Below, in pieces: positions 10,466 to 21,724 of a stretch of 64,000 bases of DNA. The stretch comes from Eretmocerus hayati. Taxonomy: Eukaryota; Arthropoda; Insecta; Hymenoptera; Aphelinidae. The stretch's first letter is position 1; each line of letters opens with the position of its first letter. The stretch lies in assembly GCA_029851415.1 (NCBI GenBank), contig CM056743.1, positions 75,658,186-75,722,185 on the forward strand. The letters run 5' to 3'. The position numbers were made by a program, and so were the translations under genes. The notes under the pieces were generated by a model that made no database searches, had not been told where the DNA came from, and saw only the letters and a program-made list of their open reading frames with translations.

Positions 10466-12365
10466 GTCAAAAGGCGCGGTAGCGCTTTGCTGGCGAGTAT
10501 ATATAGAAGAAAAACTCGCAGCGCTGCCGTAGCCTTATATACGCCAAGTTGGGGTTTTTTAACCTCTCGTTCTGCCTCGATCATAGAATATTATGGATTC
10601 TTGCGCTTATCAGCCATAATGTGACCCAGTTATCGCGAGTTAGATCATTTCCATATCGAAATACTATTTTGTTTCGTCGATGTATGAACTAATGGCATCG
10701 CTCCACGGCCGACAAATTTGAGACCCTCCCCGACGAAATCCATCGTGGATTTTCGTCTCCAGCCACTTTCGAGATTCGACTCATCTCGAAGTCGACACTG
10801 CGTCGGTGTGACACAATCGGCCTTGTGTGCGTGAATGAGCGACTAAAGCAAGCTAGCAGACATTCACCATTCAGTTCAGGTTCTGTTCCAGATGAGCACG
10901 AGTATCAAATACAGTGAAGATTGAATACAAATTGATGCCAATCTCATTGTTGGTCTAGGTACTAATAAAAAAGAAGCCATCCGATGTATGCTCTCTTGTT
11001 TGCAGTGATTCAAAAATGATGGTTTGATAGCCAAAATAAGTGCCATTCTTGCTGTTGTGCAAGTGCAAGGTGAAGTGTCAAGAATAATCTTCAAATATAT
11101 TTGGAGAGTTTATGATGCATGGGTGCCATTAAGCATTAATGTACATTTTATCAGTGAATTGAGTTTCACTTCCTCCGATACTTGAGATAGACCTAGCTCT
11201 GAAGCTATAAATTGTGTATCTCAAGTTCATAATCTACTCTATAGTGAGAGAATTACATTGCAACCATTGTATTATCCATTCAAGCTATTTCTCATATCTC
11301 ACCAAAAACTTATTCAGGTCCAACACAAGAGGGATCGTCTCTCACATTTAGATGTTGTAGGACTGATCAGTCCTATTAGTGACTGTGGAACAGTTGTTGT
11401 GATATGTGTATTAGTGATCTCTGATGCTGCTCTAATCAATTTTATATATTTTCTTCGCATATCACTGCACATCTTAGTCTCGGCTACACTTTCACTCTTG
11501 ATTTATGGGTCTAAGCTGTTTTGACGTCCCACTTACATTCATGCTAAGGACTTCATCAAGAGCTAGTGGGCATATGTCAGTTCCTAAATAGGTCTAATCA
11601 AGAGTTGTTCAGGGTTCATCTGATTCATTAAAATTATTATTGAGAAAAAGTAGCACATTTACGCTCTTAGAGAAAACTGGCAAGTTAAACTTGGAAAAAT
11701 GTAGGACGAAGAAGTCAATTAACATAGGAACTGGATCCATACATTCATCTGGACGTACTTTGAGGTTCATTCTGTCTGGCATCAAAGCACTTCTCACGTA
11801 ACGCTATTGAATCTTCATTCTCAAAATGAGTTCCCACGCAGCACTTGAACTTCTTAATGTGTCACAGATAATCAATGTCCTAGTTGAAATTTGTTCAAGT
11901 TTTTGGTTTTCAAATAGTGTTCAGAAACAGATGTATTGTCAAAATTCCATGTTTCATTTGTTAGTCACCCATTAGTTGGTCATTTTGGTGGTCGGGATCC
12001 TCTCTTCTTGGAGAGCGGATGAACCAACTCGTGTAAGGAATTTTCACAATCCAGAAGTTTCTCATCAATTGAAAACCGTATACTATTAAAAGTAGAGTTG
12101 AGAGTCTTTGCATCAACTCAAGTTGAATTTCATGAACTAATTCCAAGTTTTGGTATCAAAAACAAAAAGTTGTACTGCTCCAGATTCTGTTGCTTGGGAT
12201 TCAAAAATATTCATCTTGGAACATAGCACACCGCTGTTCATTGGGGGGATGATTTTTAAGAGTAATATATGGATGAGTGTTTTTGGTTTTTCTACATGTT
12301 GCTGTTCACATCTTATATTTGTCAATCTGGGAATTTTCAATCATTGCCATAGCCAAGTCCTGAAA
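10466..12365. other. No gene seen
   Basis: Several short ORFs exist on both strands (for example 11258-11524 plus), but none has a recognisable domain or an organised repeat. Confidence 0.45.
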
Positions 12366-12367
12366 TC

Positions 12368-13146
12368 TTCCCCCCTCCCACTTTACTTTTTCCAAAAGTT
12401 TAACTTGGCGAGTATCACCATCCTTTCCCCCATAACTTCATCTGAGATCAGAGTATGAATTTCAATTCTTGAGGGTCATGAGATCAGGGGAACATGTCGA
12501 GTAACTTTTTACCAAAATCTAAACGTCAAACAAATGAAGAGAGATTGCAAAATATTGATTTCAATTCTTGAGAGTCATATCAGGAAAAGTATGTCGAGGA
12601 TTTTTTTTCAAAATCTGAATGTGAAATGCATGAAAAATGATTGATTACATTACAATCCGATTATCTCTCTGTAAATTTGACTCAACTTGAGTTACTCACC
12701 ATCTTCACTGACTTCCAAACTGGAATGATCAATGCTAGATTGAATTTTCTCACTTAAGTTTTTTCTTATTGGTCTATTATTTGCAATATATTTTAAGGAA
12801 AAGAGAGATGGTGAGTAACTCAAGTTGAGTTAAACTTACAGAGAGATAACCAGATTGTAATGTAATCAATCATTTTTCATGCATTTCACATTCAGATTTT
12901 GCAAAAAATCACTCGACATACTTTTCCTGATCTCATGACACTCAAGAACTGAAATCAATATTTTGCAATTTCTCTCCATTCGTTTCACGTTTAGATTTTG
13001 ATAAAAAGTTACTAAACATGTTTCCCCTGATCTCATGACCCTCAAGAATTGAAATTCATACTTTGATCTCAGATGAAGTTATGGGGGAAAGGATGGTGAT
13101 ACTCGCCAAGTTAGACTTTTGGAAAAAGTAAAGTGGGAGGGGGGAA
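12368..13146. repeat. Near-perfect 335-bp inverted repeat
   Basis: Left arm 12368-12703, spacer of about 105 bp, right arm 12808-13142. The arms match closely over their full length, from CTTCCCCCCTCCCAC to GAGTTACTCACCATC. Each arm contains two related sub-blocks of about 90 bp starting TTTCAATTCTTGAG. Transcription across it would give a long hairpin RNA. It may be a MITE/foldback element; no clear target duplication. Confidence 0.9.
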
Positions 13147-13149
13147 GTT

Positions 13150-13530
13150 AGATATACTGGAAGAACTGCGAAAATTCGTTGCACAAATCTGAGTACTCTT
13201 CGTAAAAGCATCATTCTAGAGGAGGTATTAGCGGGTCGTGACGTGCCTAGACGGGTGCCACCATGCAAAATTCTCACCTGCGCGAAAAATTTCCAACGTA
13301 GCGTGCGCGAGGGTCAACATAGGAATTTTAGCAGTTTACCTCGATCATGGGAATTTCTCGCGCGCGCGAGCCTTTTCCAACTGGTATGTGAGGCTCAAAA
13401 TCAGGGGCTTATCTCAGCCGTAGAAAATTCTCGCGTGCGCGAGAAATTACTAAATTAGCTCGGCGAGGCTCATCGAAACTTTAACAGTTCAGCTCGACCA
13501 TAGGCCGTAACTACATGAGATGCGCTTAGC
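13150..13530 (+). repeat. CGCG satellite, about 75-bp units
   Basis: After a leader shared with 9546-9640 come units built on TCGCGTGCGCGA-type palindromes, each followed by ACTTAGCGTGCGCGAGG-like and CTCGACCATGGGAAT-like blocks. Another two units lie at 13755-13860. Confidence 0.75.
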
Positions 13531-13869
13531 ACGCGCACAGGAGTGAGCGCACGCGCGCGTGCATCAGAAGCTTGTTAATAGACACATTTCAATGCTCTGA
13601 TATAACAATTCCCTCCATGTTTATCACTCCAATGAGTTTTCGGACTCGTCGCGATGGAATAAAAGTCAAGAATCATTGATTGACACCCAATCAATGTTGA
13701 AAAGCCATTCACGATGATTCATCATCATCAGAATCAAAGCAAGATTCCAAGCTAGTTACACCTCGAGAAAAATTCTCAACTGACCATGCGCGATGCTCAA
13801 CATCGAAACTTTCGCAGTTCAGCTCGACCATAGGATTTTCTCGCGTGCGCGAAAATTACCACTCTGACA
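13531..13869. other. Non-coding spacer with two satellite units
   Basis: GC-rich stretch (CGCACGCGCGCGTG near 13550), then unique sequence, then satellite units from about 13755. No reading frame of interest. Confidence 0.5.
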
Positions 13870-13975
13870 AGGGGAGGACCAGACCTTTGGATCACCAATC
13901 TTGTCCAAAATTTTTTTACAGTTTTGTATTACCTAGAAGATGAAGAATCCAGAGTAACTCCGTCGAATGGGCCCC
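13870..13975. repeat. Inverted flank, left copy
   Basis: About 105 bp (from CAAGGGGAGGACCAGACC) that recurs inverted at 16935-17035. The pair brackets the Ginger-type element symmetrically. Confidence 0.8.
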
Positions 13976-14533
13976 CTGTTTAAGGTTACAGCCCCTGACA
14001 TTAACATTGCCCATATAGGCCCATGTTAAAAAGTGATATATATATATATGTTATGGGCAATGTCCGATTTTGGGCATTGTCGACAATGACCAAAAACGCT
14101 CTATAGAACCGGGCATTGTCGACAATGTCCGGGTATTGTCGACAATGCCCGATGGGTTTCGGGCACCATAAAATTACCCAGATTGAGCCCACAAACTAAT
14201 GATATCTTTTGACTTCAACTGAATATCAGTCCCGGTGGCTCGTGGATAATGAATTATCGGATCCATTCCGATTGATGCGATGATCTTCCATGATTGAGTA
14301 TTAATCGTAATCAACTGTTGGGCATTTGATCATGTTTTTATCAGTCATAAAATCAGAGGCAGTCATAAAATGTATGATACAATTTTGTTTCATAAATCAA
14401 GATAATTGGAGAGTATATTGTACGAAAAAATCATTACCACTCAATACAGTAGAATTCATAGCTCATAGAAATATAGTATTAATCATAGCGTATGCATAAA
14501 TTTGTGATATTACATACAATGAAAACAACATAT

Positions 14534-15420
14534 TTACTTATTACAACATGATAAGCTATTGTGGCAGCGCGAGTTGCACAAGACATTACTTTTCTTACAC
14601 TTACATCGGTTCGAGAGACATCCACTTTTACAGTCACATTTCTGCATCCCTTGTCCTCTTGTCACAGACATCTGAGATGCAATCTCTCTAAGACTAAATT
14701 CGTTAGATTTATCGACTTCGTCGACCGAAATGAGTTTTTCCGGACAGACCTCAAATTGACTTCTAGCATAGAGTTGTTTAATGATGCCATTTCTCGTACC
14801 GATCTGGTAGAAACGTTCATCTTGTACAGCAATTACAACACCAAGGATATTGCGAAAATCAATTCTACTACGATCAAAAACCCGTCAATTTCCTTTGATT
14901 GCATATCAATGAGATCGACTTGTCCACGAGAAGCGAACGTTTTTGACAAGATTGTCTGAGAAACATGTCCCTTGCTTGTGACTGGCCTCTTTCTTTGACA
15001 ATCTTCGCAAACCGAAAGGTACATCATAACTGCTGTCCGTGTGATGTTGCAATACTTGATTTTGCTCTTATGGAGCATGCGATTCCGACCACCATGCCCA
15101 GTTTTTTGATGAATTTCATCGATGATATCGAAGAGTTCCTCCGTCGTGACGTAATAGCTGACAGCTGCATCATCCTTCTTCAACGGTTGTATAAGTTTCT
15201 CTCTGTCAGACACCACCAACACGTCATACCTTGCCAAGCGCCGAAGATCACGAGGGGTCTTGGACTTTTCGACTTTGCTTTCTTTGACTTCTTGAACAAC
15301 AGAGTCATATTTCTGAGGAATCAGAGCGAAGTTGTTATCGTCTCGATGTTTTATCAGGTACTCCTCCAGAAGTTTGTTGAATTTTTGTTTGGTAGAAAAT
15401 TTTCCAGGATTGCATGCCAT
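14534..15420 (-). pseudogene. KRBA2-like/Ginger integrase, internally deleted
   Basis: The likely start is at 15420 (MACNPGKFSTKQKFNKLLEE), just after a TTTTTCAG that could be a splice acceptor. In order: N-terminal region, YDVLVVSDREKLI, a zinc-binding HHCC-like segment (H near ETHGG-type GHGGRNRML, then CEDCQRK), and the first catalytic aspartate in QVDLIDMQS. Near 14860 the sequence jumps from this point to the extreme C-terminal part (ERFYQIGTRNGIIKQLYARS) in a different frame. It then ends in a cysteine-rich tail (CDCKSGCLSNRCKCKK) with stop at 14534-14536. The second aspartate and the glutamate of the DDE triad are therefore missing. The organisation matches KRBA2-like integrases related to Ginger transposons. 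The ORF is non-functional as an integrase. Confidence 0.85.
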
Positions 15421-16690
15421 CTGAAAAATTACAATCGCGTGAGAAATAACATCCGCAAATGCCGCATAGAATCGACTCCATTCTTTGAGATGATCGCAAG
15501 AAATTTGCACTGAGAAACATGCATTAACAGATAGAATGATGAACTTTCAGCACTGTATTATTCTGTCTAATTTTATGACTCAAAATATTGGTATAATCAC
15601 GCTTGGCTAATTTTCGAAGCAGGTTGATTTTTCTATCACGAGTAGATGGAAAGAATTGAATTCCAACCGTAATCTGACTCGAAGTTCGATGAAAACAACC
15701 AGGCATCTTTGGTGATCACTGGCTAGATAACTTCTGAATTACAGAGAGATATTTCACATAGTCTGACGTTGGTATCCATATTTGTATTGAGCATAATGTG
15801 TATACCAAGCAGAAAAATACACATGCGTTACCAGTAATCAAATTGACGTTCGTTGAGATCAGCTTCTGCTTGCGGAGAGAATTATTAAAGAAGAATGGAC
15901 AGGCCGCTATCACCACGATGCTATATGGACCTCGACTGACGTATCTTCGCAGATGATACAAGTCCAATAGGTTGCCCATGAGGCGATCTCCAATCTAATA
16001 AATATTATACATTCGAAAATGAAATCACTGTCTTTCAAATTTTATTCACGTTGGAAAAGGATGATTCGAATGGAGAATAAGCCGAGTAAGTCTCTGTTTA
16101 CATCTGGGTTGGCGGATCCGACATTGGTTATTATATCTGTGTTGTGCACGATACGTATACTAAGCAGAAAAATAAAGGACCAAAAATAAACATGCATTAC
16201 CTGCAATTTTATTAGCGTTCGTTGTACCAGGAGATCAGCTTCTATCCGTTACATAAATTGTAGCTCAGCGTTGCAGGAATCTAACAAATGAGGCAAACAG
16301 TGCAACATATCCGAAATACATCAAGCCCGCAGCAGAAAACGGTGTTTTGATCGCGATGCGACGCCGACGAACGGCAAGACTATAGCAGCTTTAGAACGGA
16401 CACTGGCCCGCGGGAGCCCCGCAAGCGGTAATTGCTCGCGCGAGCATCGAAACACACCGAGAAGGTTCATTCCTTCAAGTAGCTACATGAACGGATACAC
16501 CTTAGAATTATATGTAGGAAATTGATACTGACACGGAGTATTAGTATGAGTGCGCGTGACTCGGCACACTGATACGACGAAAGCCACTCTCGCAGTGCCC
16601 CCGTGACTTCAATTATGAGAGCCCACCCAGTCGCATGCTATCTGAACGTTATTTGTTGTCACCAAAAAATCGGACCACTCGACAATAATA
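15421..16690. other. Ginger interior, 5' non-coding side
   Basis: No convincing exon seen upstream of the integrase. Short ORFs (15524-15706, 15716-15979 minus) lack recognisable features. There may be an untranslated first exon ahead of the acceptor-like TTTTTCAG. Confidence 0.4.
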
Positions 16691-16934
16691 TACGGTGCCC
16701 GCAAAGGCTTGGGCATTGTCGACAATGCCCGGGCAATGTCCGGGATATACGATAATCATAGACATTGCCCGAAACAGCCGGGCATTGTCGACAATGCCCA
16801 ATACAGCCGGGTATTGTCGACAACGCCCGGGCATTGTCGACAATCGGACACATCGGACATTGCCCGTAACATATATATAGGTATACTGGCAACGCTAACA
16901 TTCTTGCTTGGAGCTCTGGACAGAAAGCACATTT

Positions 16935-17035
16935 GACGAAGTTACTCTGGATTCTTCATATTCTAGGAGACACAAAACTGTAAAAAAATTTTGGAAAGGA
17001 TTAGTGATCCAAAGGTCAGGTCCTCCCCTTGTGAG
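16935..17035. repeat. Inverted flank, right copy
   Basis: Reverse complement of 13870-13975; continues directly into the satellite array. Confidence 0.8.
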
Positions 17036-17039
17036 TGTA

Positions 17040-18760
17040 CGTGAGGCCCGGAGTCATAAGCTCATGTCGGCCATAGGAAATTCTCGCGTGCGCGAACGAT
17101 TCCCAACTTAGCGTACGCAACATCAACATCAGAGGCTTACCTCAGACGTTGAAAATTCTCGCGTACGTGGAAAATTTCCGACATAGCGTGCGCGAGGCTT
17201 AACGTCGGAACTTCAGCGGTTCACCTCGACCATGAAAATCTCTCGCGTGCGCGAGCCTTCCCCAACTATACGTACGCGAAGCTCGAAACGTGAGGAATAT
17301 TCCAGTGGTAGAAAATTTTCACGTGCGCGGAAAATTCCCAACTCAGCGTGCACGAGGCCCAAGATCGAAACTTTCGCATTTCACCTCGACCATGGGAATT
17401 TTTCGCGTGCACGAAAATCGCGCACTGAGTGAACGTGAGTCCCGGAATCATAAGCTCATGTCAGCCATGGGAAGGTCTCACGTGCGTGAATAATTTCCAA
17501 CTTAGCATACGCGGAGCACAACATCAGAGGCTCACCTCAGACGTTGAAAATTCTTGCGTTTGCGAAGAATTTTCAACTCAGAGTGCGTGAGGCCCAACAT
17601 CAGAGGCTGACCTCGGACGTTGGAAATTCTCGCGTGCGCGAAAATTCCTCAACTTAGCGTGCGCGAGGCTCAACATCGAAAGTTCAGCGGTTCACCTCAA
17701 CCATGGAAATTTCTCGCGTGCGCGAGCCTCCCCTATACGTTCGCGAAGCTCAAAATGTGAAGCTGATTTCAGCCGTAAGAAATCCTCACGTGCAAGGAAA
17801 GTTTCCAGCTCAGCGTGCGCGAGGCTCAACATCGAAACTTCGCATCGCACCTTGACCATAGGAATTTCTCGTGTGCGCGAGAATTACCACACCGAGTGTT
17901 CTTGAGGCCAGGAATCATGAGCTCCCGTCGGCCATGGGAAATACTTGCGTGTGCCAACAATTTCCACCTCAGCGTACGCAAAGCACAACATCAGATGCTT
18001 TTCTCGTACGTGGAAAATTCTCTCGTGTGTGGAAAATTCTCAACTTAGCGTGCGCGAGGCTCGATATCGAAATTCTAGCAATTCACCTCGACCATGGGAA
18101 TTTCTCGCGCACGAGAGAATTACCACACAGATTGTACGCGAAGCCCGAAATCAGAAGCTCAGAGCGCGCGATGAATTTCAAACTTAGCGGGTGCGAGGCC
18201 AACATCAGTGGCTCATCTCGGTCTCGCGTACGTCAAGTTACGAATCTTTTGCGCACGCGAGAATTTCCCACGGCCAAGAGAAGCAGCTTTTGATAATGAG
18301 TCTCGCGTAAGCTGATTCGGAAAAGTCTCGCGCACGCGTTAAATTCCCATGATCGAAATGAAGTACCCAATTTGGGTCTCGCGTACGCTGAGCTGAGAAA
18401 TTTTGCACGCACCCGAGAATTTCCCTTGATCGAGACGAGCTTCTGATGTTGGGTCCTGCGTAGGCTACGTTGAAATACTTTCCTTGCACGCGAGAATATT
18501 GCACAGACGAGAGAAGCTTCTGATGAGTATGCGAGAAAATTCCCATGGTCGAGTTTTCCCCGGCTGATTTCAGGTCTCGCGTGAGCCAAGTTGGGGACTC
18601 GCGCAAGCGAGAATTCACCACGGCCGAAAAAAGCTCCTGTTGTTGGGCCTCGCGCACGCGAGAAATCCACCCGGGTTTTCTCGAGAGGTCTAAATCCCTT
18701 CTATGGGAATTTGCGTACGCGAAACGGCTGTCTCGCTTGCGCTGATTAGGCCGTAATCGT
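17040..18760. repeat. CGCG satellite array, two opposed halves
   Basis: About 75-bp units, each with a CG-rich palindrome such as TCGCGTGCGCGA, then CAACTTAGCGTGCGCGAGGC, an ACATCAGAGGCTTACCTC-like block and CCATGGGAAT. Units run in plus orientation to about 18230. From about 18235 to 18760 they are inverted (for example TCTCGCGTACGCTGAG). Units are diverged from each other. ORFs here arise from the repeat and are not genes. Confidence 0.85.
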
Positions 18761-19880
18761 GTTAGGCACTCCCCACCGAGCGCTCCTGACATGTACCAGG
18801 CTCTCATACCTGCAAGCAGATTGTCACTCTTTCACCGGCGATTCGAGAGAGAAACGACACTTTGGTGCTCCATCATCGCCGAGAAGACATCGCCCAGCCA
18901 GTAGTACTGCGCACGACTACATTCAAGCTCACCCGAGATCACGAGCATTCGATTGCAGAGCATACGACAACGAAACCAAATGTTAGCTTCGTCAGCTCAG
19001 CTAGCTGCCAACTGTGTACTGTGCACTAGCTCTCAGCATGAGCGATGTATGCTCGACGACGATGATGCACCAGAGCGCCATCCTTCTCCAAATGGCCGTC
19101 TACATGTCTAAAAACATCCTGCAAGGACATGAGCCTTTCATGAGTGTTGTGGAGTGCACTCAATACTCGCAGATGAGGGAAAACTGAGCAACGACGAGAG
19201 TGGTTGTGGCATGTTGTTGAACTAGACCCGGCTACACTATTAATTGAAAATCACCAAACACGTCACACTCGTAGAAATCACTTTCCAATGATGCCGGGCT
19301 CTCGTCCTTGCAGAAAAATTGTCGACACATCCACAGATAATCCACGCGAAGGATGGACAATCTGGTTCTTCATCGCCGCCGAATACACATCGCGCGACCT
19401 AGAGACAAATGGTGGCCGAGTTCTCGAGCTGATTTTGTAATTTGATGCACACCGGGTCGCAACAATCACAAAGCCGACGACGCAAGCCTTGACTTCTGCG
19501 GGCGTCTGCTTTGCAGCATTGCCGCTGATGATGGGTCGAGGTAAACTCGTACGACTCCTGCGCAAATGAGAGGCGCATCAATACACGAGTTAGCAATAGA
19601 CCGGTTTATGCGTGACCTGCCGTTGCCGGCTTTGCCGTATTATGCTACCGGGATAATTTCAAGCTCTCTTCACCATTCAATACACATAACCTCGAAAGCA
19701 TAACACTAATCATTACATATTGTTATTTAATGATTAGTGGTGAATCATTACACAACAAACAATTGCCGCCAGATTTCAAACATTACAAATGTAATGATGG
19801 AAGTGACTTCTTCTATTGAAAATTACAAAATCTGAAAATTATTACAAAACTTCTTGAAAAACTTTTCTGAAAATACAACA
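18761..19880. other. No gene seen
   Basis: Unique-looking sequence. Two weakly similar direct blocks (near 18800-18960 and 19295-19440) may be old duplicates. A short hairpin around CTAATCATTA...TAATGATTAG lies near 19705-19738. Confidence 0.4.
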
Positions 19881-19896
19881 TTTTTCTAACGCCCTG

Positions 19897-21168
19897 TTAC
19901 GGTATGTACACACCTTTTGAAACACGGTGTAGGTGGAGATGTATGAATTGTTCCGAGGAAGTAGCTTTTATGTAGGCGTACCTTATTCGATCTCGACATT
20001 GTAAATGGACGCAGATATTTCCTTGGAAATGTCGTGAAAAAATGAAGAGTGTGTCTGCGTCACCATACTTATTTTCAGAACTGAGAATTTCTAGTGCTTC
20101 TAAGGGATCTGCGCAATCTGGTAAAAATTCACTGTACGAGAAAACTTCTCGTAATTGTCCAGGTGTGATTTTCCAATCAAATATTTTGATGAGAGAATGG
20201 AACGAGCAATTTCCATCACCTGAGATATTTGCGTATCGTTTGTGGATTTTCTCTGGTTCCGCGCATTCTTTATGTTCTTCGTAATTGCAAAATCGTACGA
20301 TTGAACTTGAGTTTGAAGCTTGATCTCTACAATTTTCCGACAAATTGAGAGATGAAATTTCTTTCATATCCAACATTTTTGAATTTTCTGGCGCTGTCAT
20401 AGGAATGGGCGTTTGGTCCCTAGGTTTTCCAAGTTCGGATTTATTGTACCTACGGGATTCAGATGATATCTCTTTCATATCGACATCGTTATCGAGCATC
20501 TCTAGCCATGTGCGACTCATATTGGAATCCGACTTCGGGGTTTCAGTATTGTTTTGATTCATTCCATGCTCAGGAATTATTGGTTGGTGTTCCCTAAAAT
20601 TTGATTCATCTATATTACCATTGCTTCCGTGTAATCCTAATCGCGTTAAGTCTACAATCGGTTGATATCTCGCGCGTTTGTACTCTTCCCAATTAATTTC
20701 CGATGTGCTTCTGTCTCGTTTTTCATTACGTTCGGGATTGTTATTCTTTACCGGCGATCTGTCTCGATTTGCATTTTGCCGCACTAATATTTGTGATCCC
20801 GTTTGTCCTTCGACGTTCATTCCATTTACATTCCATGATAAAGGTAACGTCTTTTGAGGGACCTTCTGGATGAGATTTTCAGGACCACTTATCAAAATTT
20901 CCTCTTTCGATTTTGATTGCGGTGATTCGGGTAAATCAGGATATTGAGTGGAATCTGGATTGGACATGCGCTCATTGAGTGGATCTGTTTTCTCAACTGA
21001 TTTGTCAGGACGTTTGCTAGTCTGTGTTTCTATCCTTGCGAATTCTTCTATCGAATCTAATGAATCATAGAGAGTTCTGCCATGTAATTGCTTGTTCTTT
21101 TGTGAGAGTGGTGGGTTTCGGTCTATTACCGGTCTATCGATAGTTATTCCATCTTTGGGCGAGCTCAC
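19897..21168 (-). CDS. OTU-type cysteine protease-like protein of gypsy element
   Basis: Uninterrupted 423-residue ORF. Residues 1-300 are polar, low in complexity and probably disordered. From about residue 310 the sequence reads as an OTU fold: the catalytic loop ISGDGNCSFHSL (Asp and Cys near residues 318-321), then a helix-rich middle, FSRHFQGNICVHL, and a C-terminal histidine segment IHLHLHRVS (about residue 405). OTU proteins cleave ubiquitin or ubiquitin-like conjugates, and OTU domains have been noted in some gypsy-type elements and viruses. The ORF follows the pol remnant on the same strand, so it probably belongs to the element, not the host. It is intact although pol is broken. Whether it is active cannot be told from sequence. 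Confidence 0.7.
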   Translation of the reverse strand: MSSPKDGITIDRPVIDRNPPLSQKNKQLHGRTLYDSLDSIEEFARIETQTSKRPDKSVEKTDPLNERMSNPDSTQYPDLPESPQSKSKEEILISGPENLIQKVPQKTLPLSWNVNGMNVEGQTGSQILVRQNANRDRSPVKNNNPERNEKRDRSTSEINWEEYKRARYQPIVDLTRLGLHGSNGNIDESNFREHQPIIPEHGMNQNNTETPKSDSNMSRTWLEMLDNDVDMKEISSESRRYNKSELGKPRDQTPIPMTAPENSKMLDMKEISSLNLSENCRDQASNSSSIVRFCNYEEHKECAEPEKIHKRYANISGDGNCSFHSLIKIFDWKITPGQLREVFSYSEFLPDCADPLEALEILSSENKYGDADTLFIFSRHFQGNICVHLQCRDRIRYAYIKATSSEQFIHLHLHRVSKGVYIP

Positions 21169-21186
21169 GATTCAAATTTTACTGCC

Positions 21187-21408
21187 TCAATTTTTCAAAC
21201 CTCTATCTGATAAACTCGGGAGGACGTCAGCTTCGTTAGTCGCTTGGCTGATAACACGCTCGGCCGTGGGATGATCTTCTATTTCTTCCAACATTTGAAA
21301 CAGGGGGAATCGTCCTCCTTTCTGGAATATTCGATTTTGGGATCTTATCTTTTGATCTGCCATTCGAGTACCACTCCACTCTTCGTCGCTACTTTCGCCG
21401 AGTGAAGA

Positions 21409-21451
<43 letters not shown>

Positions 21452-21624
21452 GACTCACGCAATTTTTGATCATATTGAGTGGACTTGATCCATCCAATTG
21501 CGATTTCATCTTCTGATTTCTCTAACTCTTCTAGTTTTCTCTTCTGACCTCGAGTGGCAACTTGGACTCGTGCTGTCTCAATCCGCAGAATATGAGCTCC
21601 GAGCTCGTCTTCTTGCACAAACAA
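21187..21624 (-). CDS. Ser-rich linker ORF between RNase H and OTU
   Basis: 145-residue ORF containing VATRGQKRKLEELEKSEDE, then a run of about 17 serines encoded by an (ACT/AGT)n trinucleotide tract at 21408-21450, then an acidic stretch. The start resembles the basic tail that follows RNase H or integrase in gypsy polyproteins. It may be the N-terminal half of the OTU protein or the polyprotein tail; a stop at 21187 separates it from the next ORF. No enzyme motif. Confidence 0.4.
21408..21450. repeat. Trinucleotide (CTA)n microsatellite in coding frame
   Basis: About 14 repeats of a trinucleotide, read on the minus strand as polyserine. Confidence 0.9.
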
Positions 21625-21724
21625 CTCGACTCGCGGGGGTTCTGGATCTGGCGTATGGATCTTCTCCTTCTTTCAGTACTGGATTCCTAGACGGTGAATC
21701 TGCGTTATAATTTTTGTGTCCAGG

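Larger units (their letters stand above)
14049..16871 (-). mobile_element. Ginger-type DNA transposon, internally deleted
   Basis: Both ends read TGTTA(T/C)GGGCAATGTCCGA and are flanked by TATA, giving a 4-bp target duplication (14045-14048, 16872-16875). TGTNR-type termini and a 4-bp duplication fit the Ginger superfamily. Subterminal zones hold repeats of the perfect 20-bp palindrome GGGCATTGTCGACAATGCCC or variants: 14072, 14111 and 14131 on the left; 16711, 16780, 16809 and 16829 on the right. These are good candidates for transposase-binding sites. The interior holds one integrase-like gene on the minus strand that has lost its catalytic core. The copy should be immobile unless an intact relative supplies the enzyme. 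TATA lies in a TA-rich run, so the duplication length is slightly uncertain. Confidence 0.8.

Noticed and set aside
17232..18807. Overlapping ORFs rich in SRVRE/ARPKI words
   Set aside because: Read-through of the CGCG satellite; no codon bias or start context, and both orientations are open.
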